The position numbers and the translations under genes are program-made. From NCBI GenBank assembly GCA_030615975.1, contig JAUWYH010000017.1, positions 1 to 13,999 of the forward strand: a DNA stretch of 13,999 bases, read 5' to 3'. The stretch's first letter is position 1, and each line of letters begins with the position of its first letter. Positions 6,742 through 13,736 of this stretch are shown piece by piece. A model generated the notes under the pieces. That model was not told the DNA's origin and made no database searches. It worked only from the letters and a program-made list of their open reading frames with translations. Origin of the DNA: Candidatus Aminicenantota bacterium (GTDB lineage: Bacteria; Acidobacteriota; Aminicenantia; Aminicenantales; Aminicenantaceae).

Positions 6742-7004
6742 TTCTTATCCACAACCTCCACACTCACCAGGTGTTGTATTTTTTTTACCATACCCCAAAT
6801 CTCAGGACAATCTTTTCGAATAACTTCCGAGTTAACTTTTCTTAAACCTAGCCCACTTACTACTTCTCTCTGTTTCTGAGGACGGCCAATGAGGCTTCTC
6901 ACTAGCTTCACTTTCAATAACTTTTCCTCAGGAACTTTCTCTATCTTGGCTGTCTCCATTTTTGCTTTCTCTGTTTTCTTGGGTTGCTCTTTCTTTACTC
7001 CCAT
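6738..7004 (-). CDS. rpmD: 50S ribosomal protein L30 with N-terminal extension
   Basis: L30 binds 23S rRNA on the large-subunit surface. The core (about residues 29-85) is clear: LLKVKLVRSLIGRPQKQREV, GLGLRKVN, then CPEIWGMVKKIQHLVSVE. At 88 residues it is about 28 longer than the usual 58-62, because of a charged, lysine-rich N-terminal segment of about 28 residues. I kept the ATG at 7004 because an AAAGGAAA site lies just upstream. The internal Met16 (6959) has no clear ribosome binding site but would give a product of 73 residues. The gene starts inside rpsE with a 10-base overlap and ends overlapping rplO (ATGA). Confidence 0.93.
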   Translation of the reverse strand: MGVKKEQPKKTEKAKMETAKIEKVPEEKLLKVKLVRSLIGRPQKQREVVSGLGLRKVNSEVIRKDCPEIWGMVKKIQHLVSVEVVDKK

Positions 7005-7516
7005 ATCGTTTCCTTTGGTTTTCCTCTATCTTTTGAAACCCTATCTGGATTTTTTAGTCCCTCCAAAGCATTCATAGTGGCATGAGCTACGCTTATAGGA
7101 TTATTGCTTCGGACAGATTTAGTCAAAATGTCCTTTATTCCAGCCAATTCCATAATTATTCTTACAGCTCCACCGGCAATGACTCCTGTTCCTTTCGATG
7201 CAGGACGGAGAATAACAACTCCCCCTCCAGCTTCTCCCTTGATGGCATGGGGAATAGTGGTCTCAGCCAAAGGCACCTCGATTAGCTTTTTTTTAGCATC
7301 TTCTACACCTTTGGCTATAGACTGAGGAACTTCTCGGGCTTTTCCTTTGCCAATTCCGACTAATCCGCTTTCGTTTCCAACAGCTACTAAAGCTGAAAAG
7401 CTCAGGTTTTTTCCTCCTTTAACAACCTTTGTGACTCTCCGGATAGAAATAACCTGGTCTTTTAATTCTATTTCTTGTTCTTCGACTTCTTCCTCTTTAT
7501 GTTCTTTCTCTACCAC
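6995..7516 (-). CDS. rpsE: 30S ribosomal protein S5
   Basis: Small-subunit protein at the mRNA entry channel, important for decoding accuracy and mRNA unwinding. The 173-residue length is normal. After an acidic start (nine Glu and one Asp in the first 20 residues) comes the S5 double-stranded RNA-binding domain with VISIRRVTKVVKGGKNLSFS and VGIGKGKAREVPQSI. The C-terminal domain has GGGVVILRPASKGTGVIAGG and RSNNPISVAHATMNAL. The start is GTG, supported by an AGGAGG site seven bases upstream. It lies 34 bases after rplR, one of the wider gaps here, and overlaps rpmD by 10 bases. Confidence 0.98.
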   Translation of the reverse strand: MVEKEHKEEEVEEQEIELKDQVISIRRVTKVVKGGKNLSFSALVAVGNESGLVGIGKGKAREVPQSIAKGVEDAKKKLIEVPLAETTIPHAIKGEAGGGVVILRPASKGTGVIAGGAVRIIMELAGIKDILTKSVRSNNPISVAHATMNALEGLKNPDRVSKDRGKPKETIWE

Positions 7517-7550
7517 TCTGTTTCCTCCTACTAAAACCTTCGCTCATGGA

Positions 7551-7925
7551 CTAAAAAACAAGGCCTCCTTTTCTAATGGCTTCAGCTAACGCTTTTACAC
7601 GACCATGATAAGGCGAAATCCCTCTATCAAATACCACCTTCTCGATCTTCTTTTGCTTTAATCTCTTTGCCAGTGTCTCACCCAAAATTTTAGAAGCTTC
7701 TGTATTTTTGTGGTTTTTATTTTTTTCTTTGAATTCTTTTTCTATAGTGGAAGCCGAAGCTAAAATTCTTCCATTCTCATCATCTATCACTTGGGTGTAA
7801 ATATAACGATTGCTCTTGAAGATATAAACTCTTGGCCTCTCAGAAGTTCCTTTTATCTTCTTTCGAATTCTTTTTCTTATTCTCTCTTTAGCTTTTTTCT
7901 TTAATTCCACCTTATTCCTATACAT
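7551..7925 (-). CDS. rplR: 50S ribosomal protein L18
   Basis: 5S rRNA-binding protein of the central protuberance, acting with L5. The product has 124 residues, slightly over the typical 117-122. The N-terminal helix is extremely basic (KKKAKERIRKRIRKKIKG). Then come SERPRVYIFKSNRYIYTQVI, the variable middle region and the conserved end VVFDRGISPYHGRVKALAEA with IRKGGLVF. Its start overlaps the end of rplF by 8 bases. L5 and L14 lie a short distance upstream in the same run. Confidence 0.97.
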   Translation of the reverse strand: MYRNKVELKKKAKERIRKRIRKKIKGTSERPRVYIFKSNRYIYTQVIDDENGRILASASTIEKEFKEKNKNHKNTEASKILGETLAKRLKQKKIEKVVFDRGISPYHGRVKALAEAIRKGGLVF

Positions 7926-8463
7926 CGGTTACCCCCGCTTTCCTTTCCTTTTTTTTCAAGCGCTCACCCACATAACGAATCCCCTTCAGCTTGTAAGGAT
8001 CAGGCTTGCGAAATCTTCGAATCTCATCTGCAACTTGGCCTACTCGTTGTTTATTGATTCCTTTTACAGTAATGAGTGTCGCCTTTTCCATGACAATCTC
8101 GATGTCTTTGGGTATCTTATATATAATCGGCTTTGGATAGCCCAAATTCAACTCAAGCCTATCTCTCTCGACTTTAGCTCGATATCCAACTCCCACTATT
8201 TCCAGTTGCTTGGAAAAGCCCGAGGATACGCCCACTACAGCATTAAAAGCTAAAGTCCGGTTTAAACCATGAAAGGATCGCTGCTGTTTAGAATCATCTC
8301 GTCTTGTCAGGATAAGTTTATTATCTTCAAGTTTTGCTTTAATCCCAGGGAGAAGAAGAGAAATCAGTTTCCCTTTGGGCCCCTCGAACTCAATTATCTC
8401 CGCTAGTATATTGACCTTAACACCTTGAGGCAAGGGAATAGGCTGTTTTCCTATTCTTGACAT
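7918..8463 (-). CDS. rplF: 50S ribosomal protein L6
   Basis: Large-subunit protein near the GTPase-associated centre, built of two repeated alpha/beta domains. It has 181 residues, a typical length. It starts MSRIGKQPIPLPQGVKV. Domain 1 shows VEFEGPKG-like sequence (IIEFEGPKGKL), and the linker has GVSSGFSKQLEIVGVGYRAK. Domain 2 carries IRRFRKPDPYKLKGIRYVGE, the conserved RNA-contact region. It follows rpsH after 25 bases and overlaps rplR by 8 bases. Confidence 0.98.
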   Translation of the reverse strand: MSRIGKQPIPLPQGVKVNILAEIIEFEGPKGKLISLLLPGIKAKLEDNKLILTRRDDSKQQRSFHGLNRTLAFNAVVGVSSGFSKQLEIVGVGYRAKVERDRLELNLGYPKPIIYKIPKDIEIVMEKATLITVKGINKQRVGQVADEIRRFRKPDPYKLKGIRYVGERLKKKERKAGVTDV

Positions 8464-8488
8464 TTCTTTTTTCCCTCACAAGAATGAT

Positions 8489-8887
8489 TTACCAGATATA
8501 ACATAAAACTTCTCCTCCGACTCCTAATTCTTTACATTTTTTTCCTGTGGCAATTCCCTTCGAAGTGGAGATGATCGCAATCCCAAGTCCATCAAGGACC
8601 TTGGGGATCTCGTCTCTTTTACAATATATTCGGCAGCCAGGACGACTGACTCTTCGAAGTCCTGAAATAATATTTTCATTATCTTCTCTATATTTGAGCA
8701 CAAGATTCAAACTTCCTTGTTTATTATCATCTACGACCTTAAAGTTCTTTATGTATCCCTCTTCTTTTAAAATCTTTGCGATCTCAACTTTTATCCGGGA
8801 AGAAGGAATACTGACTTCTTTTTTCTTAACTTTCGAAGCATTCCTGATCATTGTTAGCATATCAGCGATGGGATCAGTTAAACTCAT
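8489..8887 (-). CDS. rpsH: 30S ribosomal protein S8
   Basis: 16S rRNA helix-21 binding protein needed for platform assembly; in E. coli it is the repressor of the spc operon. At 132 residues it is full length. The start MSLTDPIADMLTMIRNA and the end ISTSKGIATGKKCKELGVGG followed by EVLCYIW are the family signatures. An AAAGGA site lies before the ATG. In E. coli S8 binds mRNA near rplE. I did not see an obvious matching structure around rplE here, where the gap is only 10 bases, so any autoregulation remains open. Confidence 0.98.
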   Translation of the reverse strand: MSLTDPIADMLTMIRNASKVKKKEVSIPSSRIKVEIAKILKEEGYIKNFKVVDDNKQGSLNLVLKYREDNENIISGLRRVSRPGCRIYCKRDEIPKVLDGLGIAIISTSKGIATGKKCKELGVGGEVLCYIW

Positions 8888-8908
8888 CTTTTTTTCCTTT
8901 CTTGAAAT

Positions 8909-9094
8909 TTACCATGATGCCTTAATGATCCCAGGGATTTCACCTTTTAGAGCTAACTCACGGAAACATAATCGGCACATATCAAATTTCCGATAGTAAC
9001 CCCGTGATCGTCCGCAAATTCGACACCGGCTTTTCTTCCTCTCTGGATACTTTGGCTCTTTCAAATATTTTGCCACGGATGATTTCTTTGCCAT
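8909..9094 (-). CDS. rpsN: 30S ribosomal protein S14, short zinc-binding type (type Z)
   Basis: Small-subunit head protein. The 61-residue product is the short zinc form, with C24, C27, C40 and C43 (CRIC and CRLC) as the Cys4 site. It ends PGIIKASW, as in this family. A TTG at 9112 would extend the frame by six residues, but the ATG at 9094 has a GGAAGG site about six bases before it and gives the canonical start MAKKS, so the ATG is preferred. There is a 14-base gap after rplE. No second, zinc-free S14 is visible in this window. Confidence 0.97.
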   Translation of the reverse strand: MAKKSSVAKYLKEPKYPERKKSRCRICGRSRGYYRKFDMCRLCFRELALKGEIPGIIKASW

Positions 9095-9108
9095 TTTTCC
9101 CTTCCTTT

Positions 9109-9651
9109 TCAAACCTCACTAAAAGGCAGGCCTAATTTTTTCAAAAGGTTATAAGCCTGTTCGTTAGTCTTAGCTGAAGTGACTATAGTGATATTCATAC
9201 CTCGCGATTTTTCCACTTTAGAATAATCTATCTCAGGAAAAACAAGTTGGTCTTTTATCCCAAGAGTGAAATTTCCAAGGCCGTCGAAGCTTCGAGAAGA
9301 TACTCCCCGAAAATCTCTGACACGAGGCAGAACAATATTCACTAGACGATCATAAAATTCATACATTCTCCGACCGCGCAACGTCACATAGCAAGCAATA
9401 GCTTGACCTTTGCGGAGCTTAAAAGAGGAAATGGACTTTTTTGCTCTCCCAATTGCTGGCCATTGTCCTGTAATAAGACTCAATTCGCTTTTGGCTGAGT
9501 CCAAAATCTTGATATTCTGGATCGCCTCGCCAATTCCCATGTTGATAACAATTTTTTCTAGCCTGGGAACGGCCATCTTATTTTTTATAGAAAGTTCTTT
9601 TTGTAGTTCTGGAATGATCTCTTTCTTGTACTTTTCAAAAAGACGATTCAT
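9109..9651 (-). CDS. rplE: 50S ribosomal protein L5
   Basis: 5S rRNA-binding protein of the central protuberance; it also contacts P-site tRNA. The 180-residue length is exactly typical. Signature segments are AVPRLEKIVINMGIGEA, the loop GQWPAIGRAKKSISSFKLRK, RGRRMYEFYDRLVNIVLPRV, DFRGVSSRSFDGLGNFTLGI and VEKSRGMNITIVTSAKTNEQA near the end. A GGAAGGAG site fills the 10-base gap after rplX. Confidence 0.98.
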   Translation of the reverse strand: MNRLFEKYKKEIIPELQKELSIKNKMAVPRLEKIVINMGIGEAIQNIKILDSAKSELSLITGQWPAIGRAKKSISSFKLRKGQAIACYVTLRGRRMYEFYDRLVNIVLPRVRDFRGVSSRSFDGLGNFTLGIKDQLVFPEIDYSKVEKSRGMNITIVTSAKTNEQAYNLLKKLGLPFSEV

Positions 9652-9661
9652 CTCTCCTTCC

Positions 9662-9994
9662 TCATTTTTGTCTCTCTAAACTTGCCTCACATTTCCCGCA
9701 GACTCGGAGCTTGCTCCCGTCTTCCAACTTTCTATTTTTCACTCTTACTCCTTGGCCGCATTCCGAGCAATAAAGCATCAGGTTGGAAATATGAATTGAA
9801 GCTTCTTTTTCCATGATACCACCCTGGATATTTTTGCTTTGGTCACGTCGGACAAATTCTTTAACAAAATTGACTTTTTCTACAACTGCTCTTCTCTTCT
9901 CAGGGATCATTTTTAATATCTTCCCTACCTTGCCTTTATCTTTTCCATTCCTGACAATTACAACATCATTTTTCCTCAATAGTATCTTGTTCAT
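9662..9994 (-). CDS. rplX: 50S ribosomal protein L24
   Basis: Assembly-initiating large-subunit protein at the exit-tunnel rim. The product has 110 residues. The KOW motif is clear near the start (KNDVVIVRNGKDKGKVGKIL), followed by VEKVNFVKEFVRR and GGIMEKEASIHISNLML. The C-terminal part has two CxxC pairs, C76/C79 and C99/C102, which could hold a metal; this form of L24 occurs in many bacteria but not in E. coli. The ATG overlaps the rplN stop by one base (TAATG). Confidence 0.97.
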   Translation of the reverse strand: MNKILLRKNDVVIVRNGKDKGKVGKILKMIPEKRRAVVEKVNFVKEFVRRDQSKNIQGGIMEKEASIHISNLMLYCSECGQGVRVKNRKLEDGSKLRVCGKCEASLERQK

Positions 9995-10362
9995 TAGAGA
10001 ACCTCCGGTGCTAAAGAAACAATCTTCATAAATTTCCTCTCTCTCAATTCTCTTGCTACCGGACCAAAGACACGGGTCCCGACTGGTTCACCCGCTCGGT
10101 CTATGATAACAGCTGCATTATCATCAAAGCGGATATAAGAGCCATCTCTGCGGCGAATTTCTTTTTTTGTCCTAACAATGACAGCACGAACAACTTTTCC
10201 TTTAGAAATTTTGCTTTCGGGTTCAGCCTCTTTAACTGTTGCTGAAATAACGTCTCCGATTGTGGCTGTTTTTCCAACTCCACCTCCCAAAGGAGTTAAA
10301 CACAAAATCCTTTTTGCGCCTGAATTGTCTGCCACTTTGAGCATAGTCTCTGTCTGAATCAT
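9994..10362 (-). CDS. rplN: 50S ribosomal protein L14
   Basis: Large-subunit protein at the subunit interface, forming bridges to the small subunit; also the binding partner of the silencing factor RsfS in bacteria. At 122 residues it has the invariant length. It has MIQTETMLKVADNSGAKRIL, GDVISATVKEAEPESKISKG with VVRAVIVRTKKEIRR, DDNAAVIIDRAGEPVGTRVF and GPVARELRERKFMKIVSLAPEVL. The start overlaps the rpsQ stop (ATGA). rplN is the first gene of the spc group in E. coli, but here no gap or promoter separates it from the S10 group. Confidence 0.98.
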   Translation of the reverse strand: MIQTETMLKVADNSGAKRILCLTPLGGGVGKTATIGDVISATVKEAEPESKISKGKVVRAVIVRTKKEIRRRDGSYIRFDDNAAVIIDRAGEPVGTRVFGPVARELRERKFMKIVSLAPEVL

Positions 10363-10655
10363 TCTATTTTTTCCTCAATTTCTTCTGCTGGCTCACGGTG
10401 GGAGAGTTCCACAATCTCCAGAACACGCCATCTTTTTCTTCTGCTCAGGGGTCTTGTTTCTATAATCTTAACCAAATCTCCAATTTTGCATTTTTCGTAC
10501 TCATCATGGACTAAAAATTTCTTCCTCTGTCTTACGATTTTCTTGTACAAGGGATGCCTCACTGACCTTTCCACAAGTACGGTGACAGTCTTTTTCATCT
10601 CATCACCGACGACGATTCCTATTTTAGTTGTCTTTCTTCCCTTACTCTTTTTCAT
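10359..10655 (-). CDS. rpsQ: 30S ribosomal protein S17
   Basis: Primary 16S rRNA binder (5' domain) with an OB fold. The 98 residues include the full core: TTKIGIVVGDEMKKTVTVLV, RHPLYKKIVRQRKKFLVHDE, then KIGDLVKIIETRPLSRRKRW with RVLEIVE. About ten further residues form an acidic tail (EPAEEIEEKIE), making it slightly longer than the usual 84-90. It lies three bases after rpmC and overlaps rplN by 4. Confidence 0.97.
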   Translation of the reverse strand: MKKSKGRKTTKIGIVVGDEMKKTVTVLVERSVRHPLYKKIVRQRKKFLVHDEYEKCKIGDLVKIIETRPLSRRKRWRVLEIVELSHREPAEEIEEKIE

Positions 10656-10658
10656 TCT

Positions 10659-10856
10659 TTACTCTGTTCCTCTACTTTTTTCTTCGAGTGTTGTTTTTAT
10701 TCGAGCTATGTCTTTTTTTATATTTTTTAATTTCATCGCATTTTCCAGTTGACCGAGTGCATGTTGGAATTTTAACTTAAAAAGCTGATCCTTCAATTCT
10801 TCCTCTTTGCTTTGCAGTTCTTCCTCTGACAGTTCTTTTAATTCTCGTGCTTTCAT
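10659..10856 (-). CDS. rpmC: 50S ribosomal protein L29
   Basis: Small helical protein at the exit tunnel, part of the docking site for signal recognition particle and trigger factor together with L23. The product has 65 residues. It shows the pattern MKARELKELSEEEL, EELKDQLFKLKFQHALGQLE and KNIKKDIARIKTTL, the two long antiparallel helices of L29. The ATG overlaps the rplP stop (ATGA). Confidence 0.97.
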   Translation of the reverse strand: MKARELKELSEEELQSKEEELKDQLFKLKFQHALGQLENAMKLKNIKKDIARIKTTLEEKSRGTE

Positions 10857-11275
10857 CGGAGTTCCTTATTTTTTCTTGAAACAAACCTGGTTTCAATCGG
10901 AAGTTTATGGGCAGCCAAGCGCATGGCCTCTCTGGCTACGCCCTCAGATACGCCCTCTAATTCGTATATTATCCTTCCGGGCTTTACGACATCCACCCAG
11001 AACTCAGTGTCTCCCTTACCCTTTCCCATTCTTACTTCTGTCGGCTTTTTACTGACTGGCTTCCAAGGAAAAACTCTAATCCAGAGTTTTCCTTTCCTCT
11101 TGGAATAACGCGTGATAGTTATTCGGCCCGCTTCAATCTGACGGGCTGTAAGCCAGCAGGGCTCTAAAGCTTTAAGCCCATACTCTCCAAATGTAAGAGT
11201 GGATCCTCGGTAGGCTTTTCCTTTCATTCTCCCTCTCTGATGCTTTCTGTACTTGACTTTTTTAGGCATGAGCAT
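10853..11275 (-). CDS. rplP: 50S ribosomal protein L16
   Basis: Large-subunit protein next to the peptidyl transferase centre and the A-site tRNA elbow. With 140 residues it is standard. It has MLMPKKVKYRKHQRGRMKGK, GEYGLKALEPCWLTARQIEA, RVFPWKPVSKKPTEVRMGKG and VAREAMRLAAHKLPIETRFV. Two ATGs are possible (11275 and 11269). The upstream one is chosen because a GAGGAG site lies ten bases before it and the MLMP start is typical. R82 in the RMGKGKG motif matches the arginine hydroxylated in E. coli L16. It follows rpsC after four bases. Confidence 0.98.
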   Translation of the reverse strand: MLMPKKVKYRKHQRGRMKGKAYRGSTLTFGEYGLKALEPCWLTARQIEAGRITITRYSKRKGKLWIRVFPWKPVSKKPTEVRMGKGKGDTEFWVDVVKPGRIIYELEGVSEGVAREAMRLAAHKLPIETRFVSRKNKELR

Positions 11276-11279
11276 GGTT

Positions 11280-11948
11280 TTAAATCTCCTCTATTTCAGT
11301 TGTCTGAGAGGTCATCTTCGGCTTATCCACATCAGCTTTATAAACCCAGACTTTTATGCCTATCTGGCCGTATGTGGTGAAGGCCTCGGTAAAACCATAA
11401 TCTATATCCGCTCTTAATGTCTGGAGAGGTAATTGGCCCCTCAAGTACCATTCAGACCTCGCTATCTCTACCCCGCCCAATCTACCTGAACACATCACTT
11501 TTATTCCCTTTCCTCCCATTCTTAAGGCCAAACCCACAGCTCTGCGCATAGCTCTTCGGTAAGCGATTCTTTTCTCAAGTTGGACAGCAATTCCTTCAGC
11601 TACCAACAAGGCATCGATTTCAGGTTTATCCAATTCTCTGATATCCACATAAACCTCTTTTTGAGCGATTTCCTGAAGATAGGTTTTAAGACTTTCTATT
11701 TCTTTTCCTCCACGGCCGATAACGATGCCTGGTCGAGCCGTGTAGATTATTACCCTTATCTTTGGACCCACTCGCTCCACATCGACTTTAGAAATTCCTG
11801 CATGATAATATCTTTTCTTGACTGTTTTCTTCATTTTTAGGTCTTCGTGAATTAATCGACTATACTCTGCTCCCTTCGAAAACCAGCGAGAACTCCATTG
11901 TTTATTAAACCCTAATCTGAATCCATAAGGATGAGTTTTCTGTCCCAC
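11280..11948 (-). CDS. rpsC: 30S ribosomal protein S3
   Basis: Head protein at the mRNA entry tunnel; it contributes to the ribosomal helicase activity together with S4 and S5. The product has 222 residues. It starts MGQKTHPYGFRLGFNKQWSS from a GTG codon. The KH type-2 domain carries the GxxG loop as GRGG at 78-81 (RPGIVIGRGGKEIE). The C-terminal domain has YRRAMRRAVGLALRMGGKGI, GRLGGVEIARSEWYLRGQLP, then LQTLRADIDYGFTEAFTTYG and IGIKVWVYK. The end (TTEIEEI) is short. It lies three bases after rplV. Confidence 0.98.
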   Translation of the reverse strand: MGQKTHPYGFRLGFNKQWSSRWFSKGAEYSRLIHEDLKMKKTVKKRYYHAGISKVDVERVGPKIRVIIYTARPGIVIGRGGKEIESLKTYLQEIAQKEVYVDIRELDKPEIDALLVAEGIAVQLEKRIAYRRAMRRAVGLALRMGGKGIKVMCSGRLGGVEIARSEWYLRGQLPLQTLRADIDYGFTEAFTTYGQIGIKVWVYKADVDKPKMTSQTTEIEEI

Positions 11949-11951
11949 TTT

Positions 11952-12314
11952 TTATCTCCCTTTTCTCTCTTCTAAAAAAATATTGACATGACTTGCTCTT
12001 TTTAGGATACGGGTTACTCTTCCCATAGGAGCAGATCTGGATCTTTTCATCTGAGGCCCTTGATTAACGAATATTCTTGAAATATATAAATTATCGACAT
12101 CAATATTGGGAACTTTCTGTTGAGCATTGGCAATAGCAGAACGAAGAACCTTTTCGACAATTAAACTTGCTTTCTTTTTTTTGGAAAAATGGAGAATAGT
12201 GAGTGCCTCTCCAACGTATCTATCCCTAATTAAATCAGCAATCAATCGGCACTTCTGGGGTGAAATTCTCACATATTTAGCTGCTGCTTGAGAGACAAGA
12301 TTTTGCTCGTTCAT
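11952..12314 (-). CDS. rplV: 50S ribosomal protein L22
   Basis: Large-subunit protein whose beta-hairpin lines the narrow part of the exit tunnel. The 120-residue product has AAKYVRISPQKCRLIADLIR, ALTILHFSKKKKASLIVEKV and NAQQKVPNIDVDNLYISRIF. The hairpin is roughly 85-105 (QGPQMKRSRSAPMGRVTRIL). At the tip, A95-P96-M97 stands where E. coli has R88-A89-K90, the region where macrolide and stalling-peptide effects map. The length of the hairpin is unchanged. It lies one base after rpsS and three before rpsC. Confidence 0.97.
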   Translation of the reverse strand: MNEQNLVSQAAAKYVRISPQKCRLIADLIRDRYVGEALTILHFSKKKKASLIVEKVLRSAIANAQQKVPNIDVDNLYISRIFVNQGPQMKRSRSAPMGRVTRILKRASHVNIFLEERKGR

Positions 12315-12315
12315 T

Positions 12316-12606
12316 TTACTTTTTCATCCTGATTGTTCTTGCTGTTCTTGACGTATGTCCTTTAAAAGTTCTTGTTGGAGAAAATTCTCCTAATTTATGC
12401 CCAACCATATCTTCTGTTATAAATACAGGAATAAATCTTTTTCCGTTATGGACGGCAATAGTCAATGTAACCATTTCTGGAATTACTGTTGAACGGCGAG
12501 ACCAAGTCTTAATAACCTGCCTTTTTTCTTTTTGGGAGCTTAAAGCTTTAATTCTTTTCATAAGCTTTTCATCAACGAAGGGACCTTTTTTTAAAGACCT
12601 TGCCAT
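12316..12606 (-). CDS. rpsS: 30S ribosomal protein S19
   Basis: Small-subunit head protein that pairs with S13 and contacts A-site tRNA. The product has 96 residues, close to the usual 92-95. It has MARSLKKGPFVDEKLMKRIK, IKTWSRRSTVIPEMVTLTIA, VHNGKRFIPVFITEDMVGHK and LGEFSPTRTFKGHTSRTART. The lysine/arginine-rich end (IRMKK) is typical. It lies three bases after rplB and is separated from rplV by one base. Confidence 0.98.
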   Translation of the reverse strand: MARSLKKGPFVDEKLMKRIKALSSQKEKRQVIKTWSRRSTVIPEMVTLTIAVHNGKRFIPVFITEDMVGHKLGEFSPTRTFKGHTSRTARTIRMKK

Positions 12607-12609
12607 TGA

Positions 12610-13437
12610 TTATTTACTCCTTCTTCTGATAATAAACTGTTGAGTTCTTTTATTTCTTCTCGTTTTGTATCCCTTGGTTGGTTTACCTGTGGGAGACACA
12701 GGATTTCGGCCGCCTTTCGATTTTCCCTCACCGCCACCATGAGGATGATCAACCGGATTCATGGCTGTTCCTCTCACATGAGGCCTGCGTCCTCTCCAAC
12801 GAGTTCTCCCAGCTTTCCCGATTGAAATATGCTGGTGATCTAAATTGCTTACTTGCCCGATTGTGGCCCAACAATCCAAATGAATTCTTCTAATCTCTGA
12901 GGAAGGCAGTCTAACTTGAGCATAATCTCCTTCCTTGGCCAAAACCTGAGCACCTGTGCCTGCTGATTTAGCCAGCTGTCCTCCTTTATTTATTCTCAGT
13001 TCAATATTGTGAATAACCGTCCCCAACGGAATGAATCTTAAAGGCATGGCATTCCCAGGGAGAATATCCATCTGTTTCGAAGAAGATACAATGCTCTGCC
13101 CAATTTTCAAGTCTAAGGGGGTGAGAATATACCGCCTTTCACCATCCTTATATTTGATTAAAGAGATAAATGCCGATCGATTTGGGTCATACTCGATAGT
13201 CTCCACCACACCAAGAACATCGATCTTGTCTCGTCTAAAATCAATGATGCGGTACAATCTTTTATGGCCGCCGCCACGATGGCGAATGGAAATGTGCCCT
13301 TTGGAATTTCTTCCTCCAGATTTAAAAAGGGGCCGAATAAGTGGTTTATAGGGGTGGCTCGCAGTCAACTCCTCAAAGGTCAGGCCAGTCTTCTGCCGCA
13401 AGCTTGATGTGGTTGGTTTATATATTTTTATTCCCAT
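12610..13437 (-). CDS. rplB: 50S ribosomal protein L2
   Basis: Largest conserved protein of the large subunit, near the peptidyl transferase centre and in bridge B7b. The 275-residue length is standard. It begins MGIKIYKPTTSSLRQKTGLT. The OB-fold region has SKGHISIRHRGGGHKRLYRI, and the SH3-like part runs over about 125-200. The C-terminal loop GTAMNPVDHPHGGGEGKSKG holds H231, which corresponds to the conserved His229 of E. coli L2. The basic tail (KTRRNKRTQQFIIRRR) ends it. Two bases separate it from rplW and three from rpsS. Confidence 0.98.
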   Translation of the reverse strand: MGIKIYKPTTSSLRQKTGLTFEELTASHPYKPLIRPLFKSGGRNSKGHISIRHRGGGHKRLYRIIDFRRDKIDVLGVVETIEYDPNRSAFISLIKYKDGERRYILTPLDLKIGQSIVSSSKQMDILPGNAMPLRFIPLGTVIHNIELRINKGGQLAKSAGTGAQVLAKEGDYAQVRLPSSEIRRIHLDCWATIGQVSNLDHQHISIGKAGRTRWRGRRPHVRGTAMNPVDHPHGGGEGKSKGGRNPVSPTGKPTKGYKTRRNKRTQQFIIRRRSK

Positions 13438-13439
13438 TT

Positions 13440-13736
13440 TTAAACTGCCTCAAAGTACTCTATCATCTTTTCGCCTTCTTTGAGCCTCACATAGGCTTTC
13501 TTCCAGTTTTTTTTCCTCCCTACATTGCGGCCAACTCTTCTCATCTTACCCTTCATCCTTAGGACGCGAACTCTATCCACTTTTACCTTAAACAGCTTTT
13601 CTGTAGCCTCTTTAATCTCAATTTTATTGGCATTCGGATGCACTTCAAAACAGATTTCTCTGTTTTTATCTTTCAACCATGTACTTTTTTCGGTAATAAG
13701 AGGTCTTATTATTATCTGATAAGGATCCTTAATCAC
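13440..13736 (-). CDS. rplW: 50S ribosomal protein L23
   Basis: Exit-tunnel protein that docks trigger factor, SRP and the Sec translocon. The product has 98 residues, the usual length. It starts from GTG in a GTGA overlap with the rplD stop: MIKDPYQIIIRPLITEKSTW. Then come NREICFEVHPNANKIEIKEA, TEKLFKVKVDRVRVLRMKGK and RVGRNVGRKKNWKKAYVRLK. The tail (EGEKMIEYFEAV) is standard. The GTG has no strong ribosome binding site of its own, so translation is probably coupled to rplD. Confidence 0.97.
   Translation of the reverse strand: MIKDPYQIIIRPLITEKSTWLKDKNREICFEVHPNANKIEIKEATEKLFKVKVDRVRVLRMKGKMRRVGRNVGRKKNWKKAYVRLKEGEKMIEYFEAV

Noticed and set aside
6539..6845. Plus-strand open frames opposite rplO and rpmD (94 and 96 codons)
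   Set aside because: They lie antisense to clearly conserved genes, have no family-like sequence, and arise from the GC-rich glycine/arginine codons of L15.
8547..8996. Plus-strand frame of 149 codons opposite rpsH and rpsN
   Set aside because: Antisense to two well-supported ribosomal genes and spanning the gap between them; hydrophobic low-complexity product with no recognisable domain.
9095..9112. TTG start that would extend S14 by six residues
   Set aside because: The ribosome binding site GGAAGG and the canonical MAKKS start both favour the ATG at 9094.
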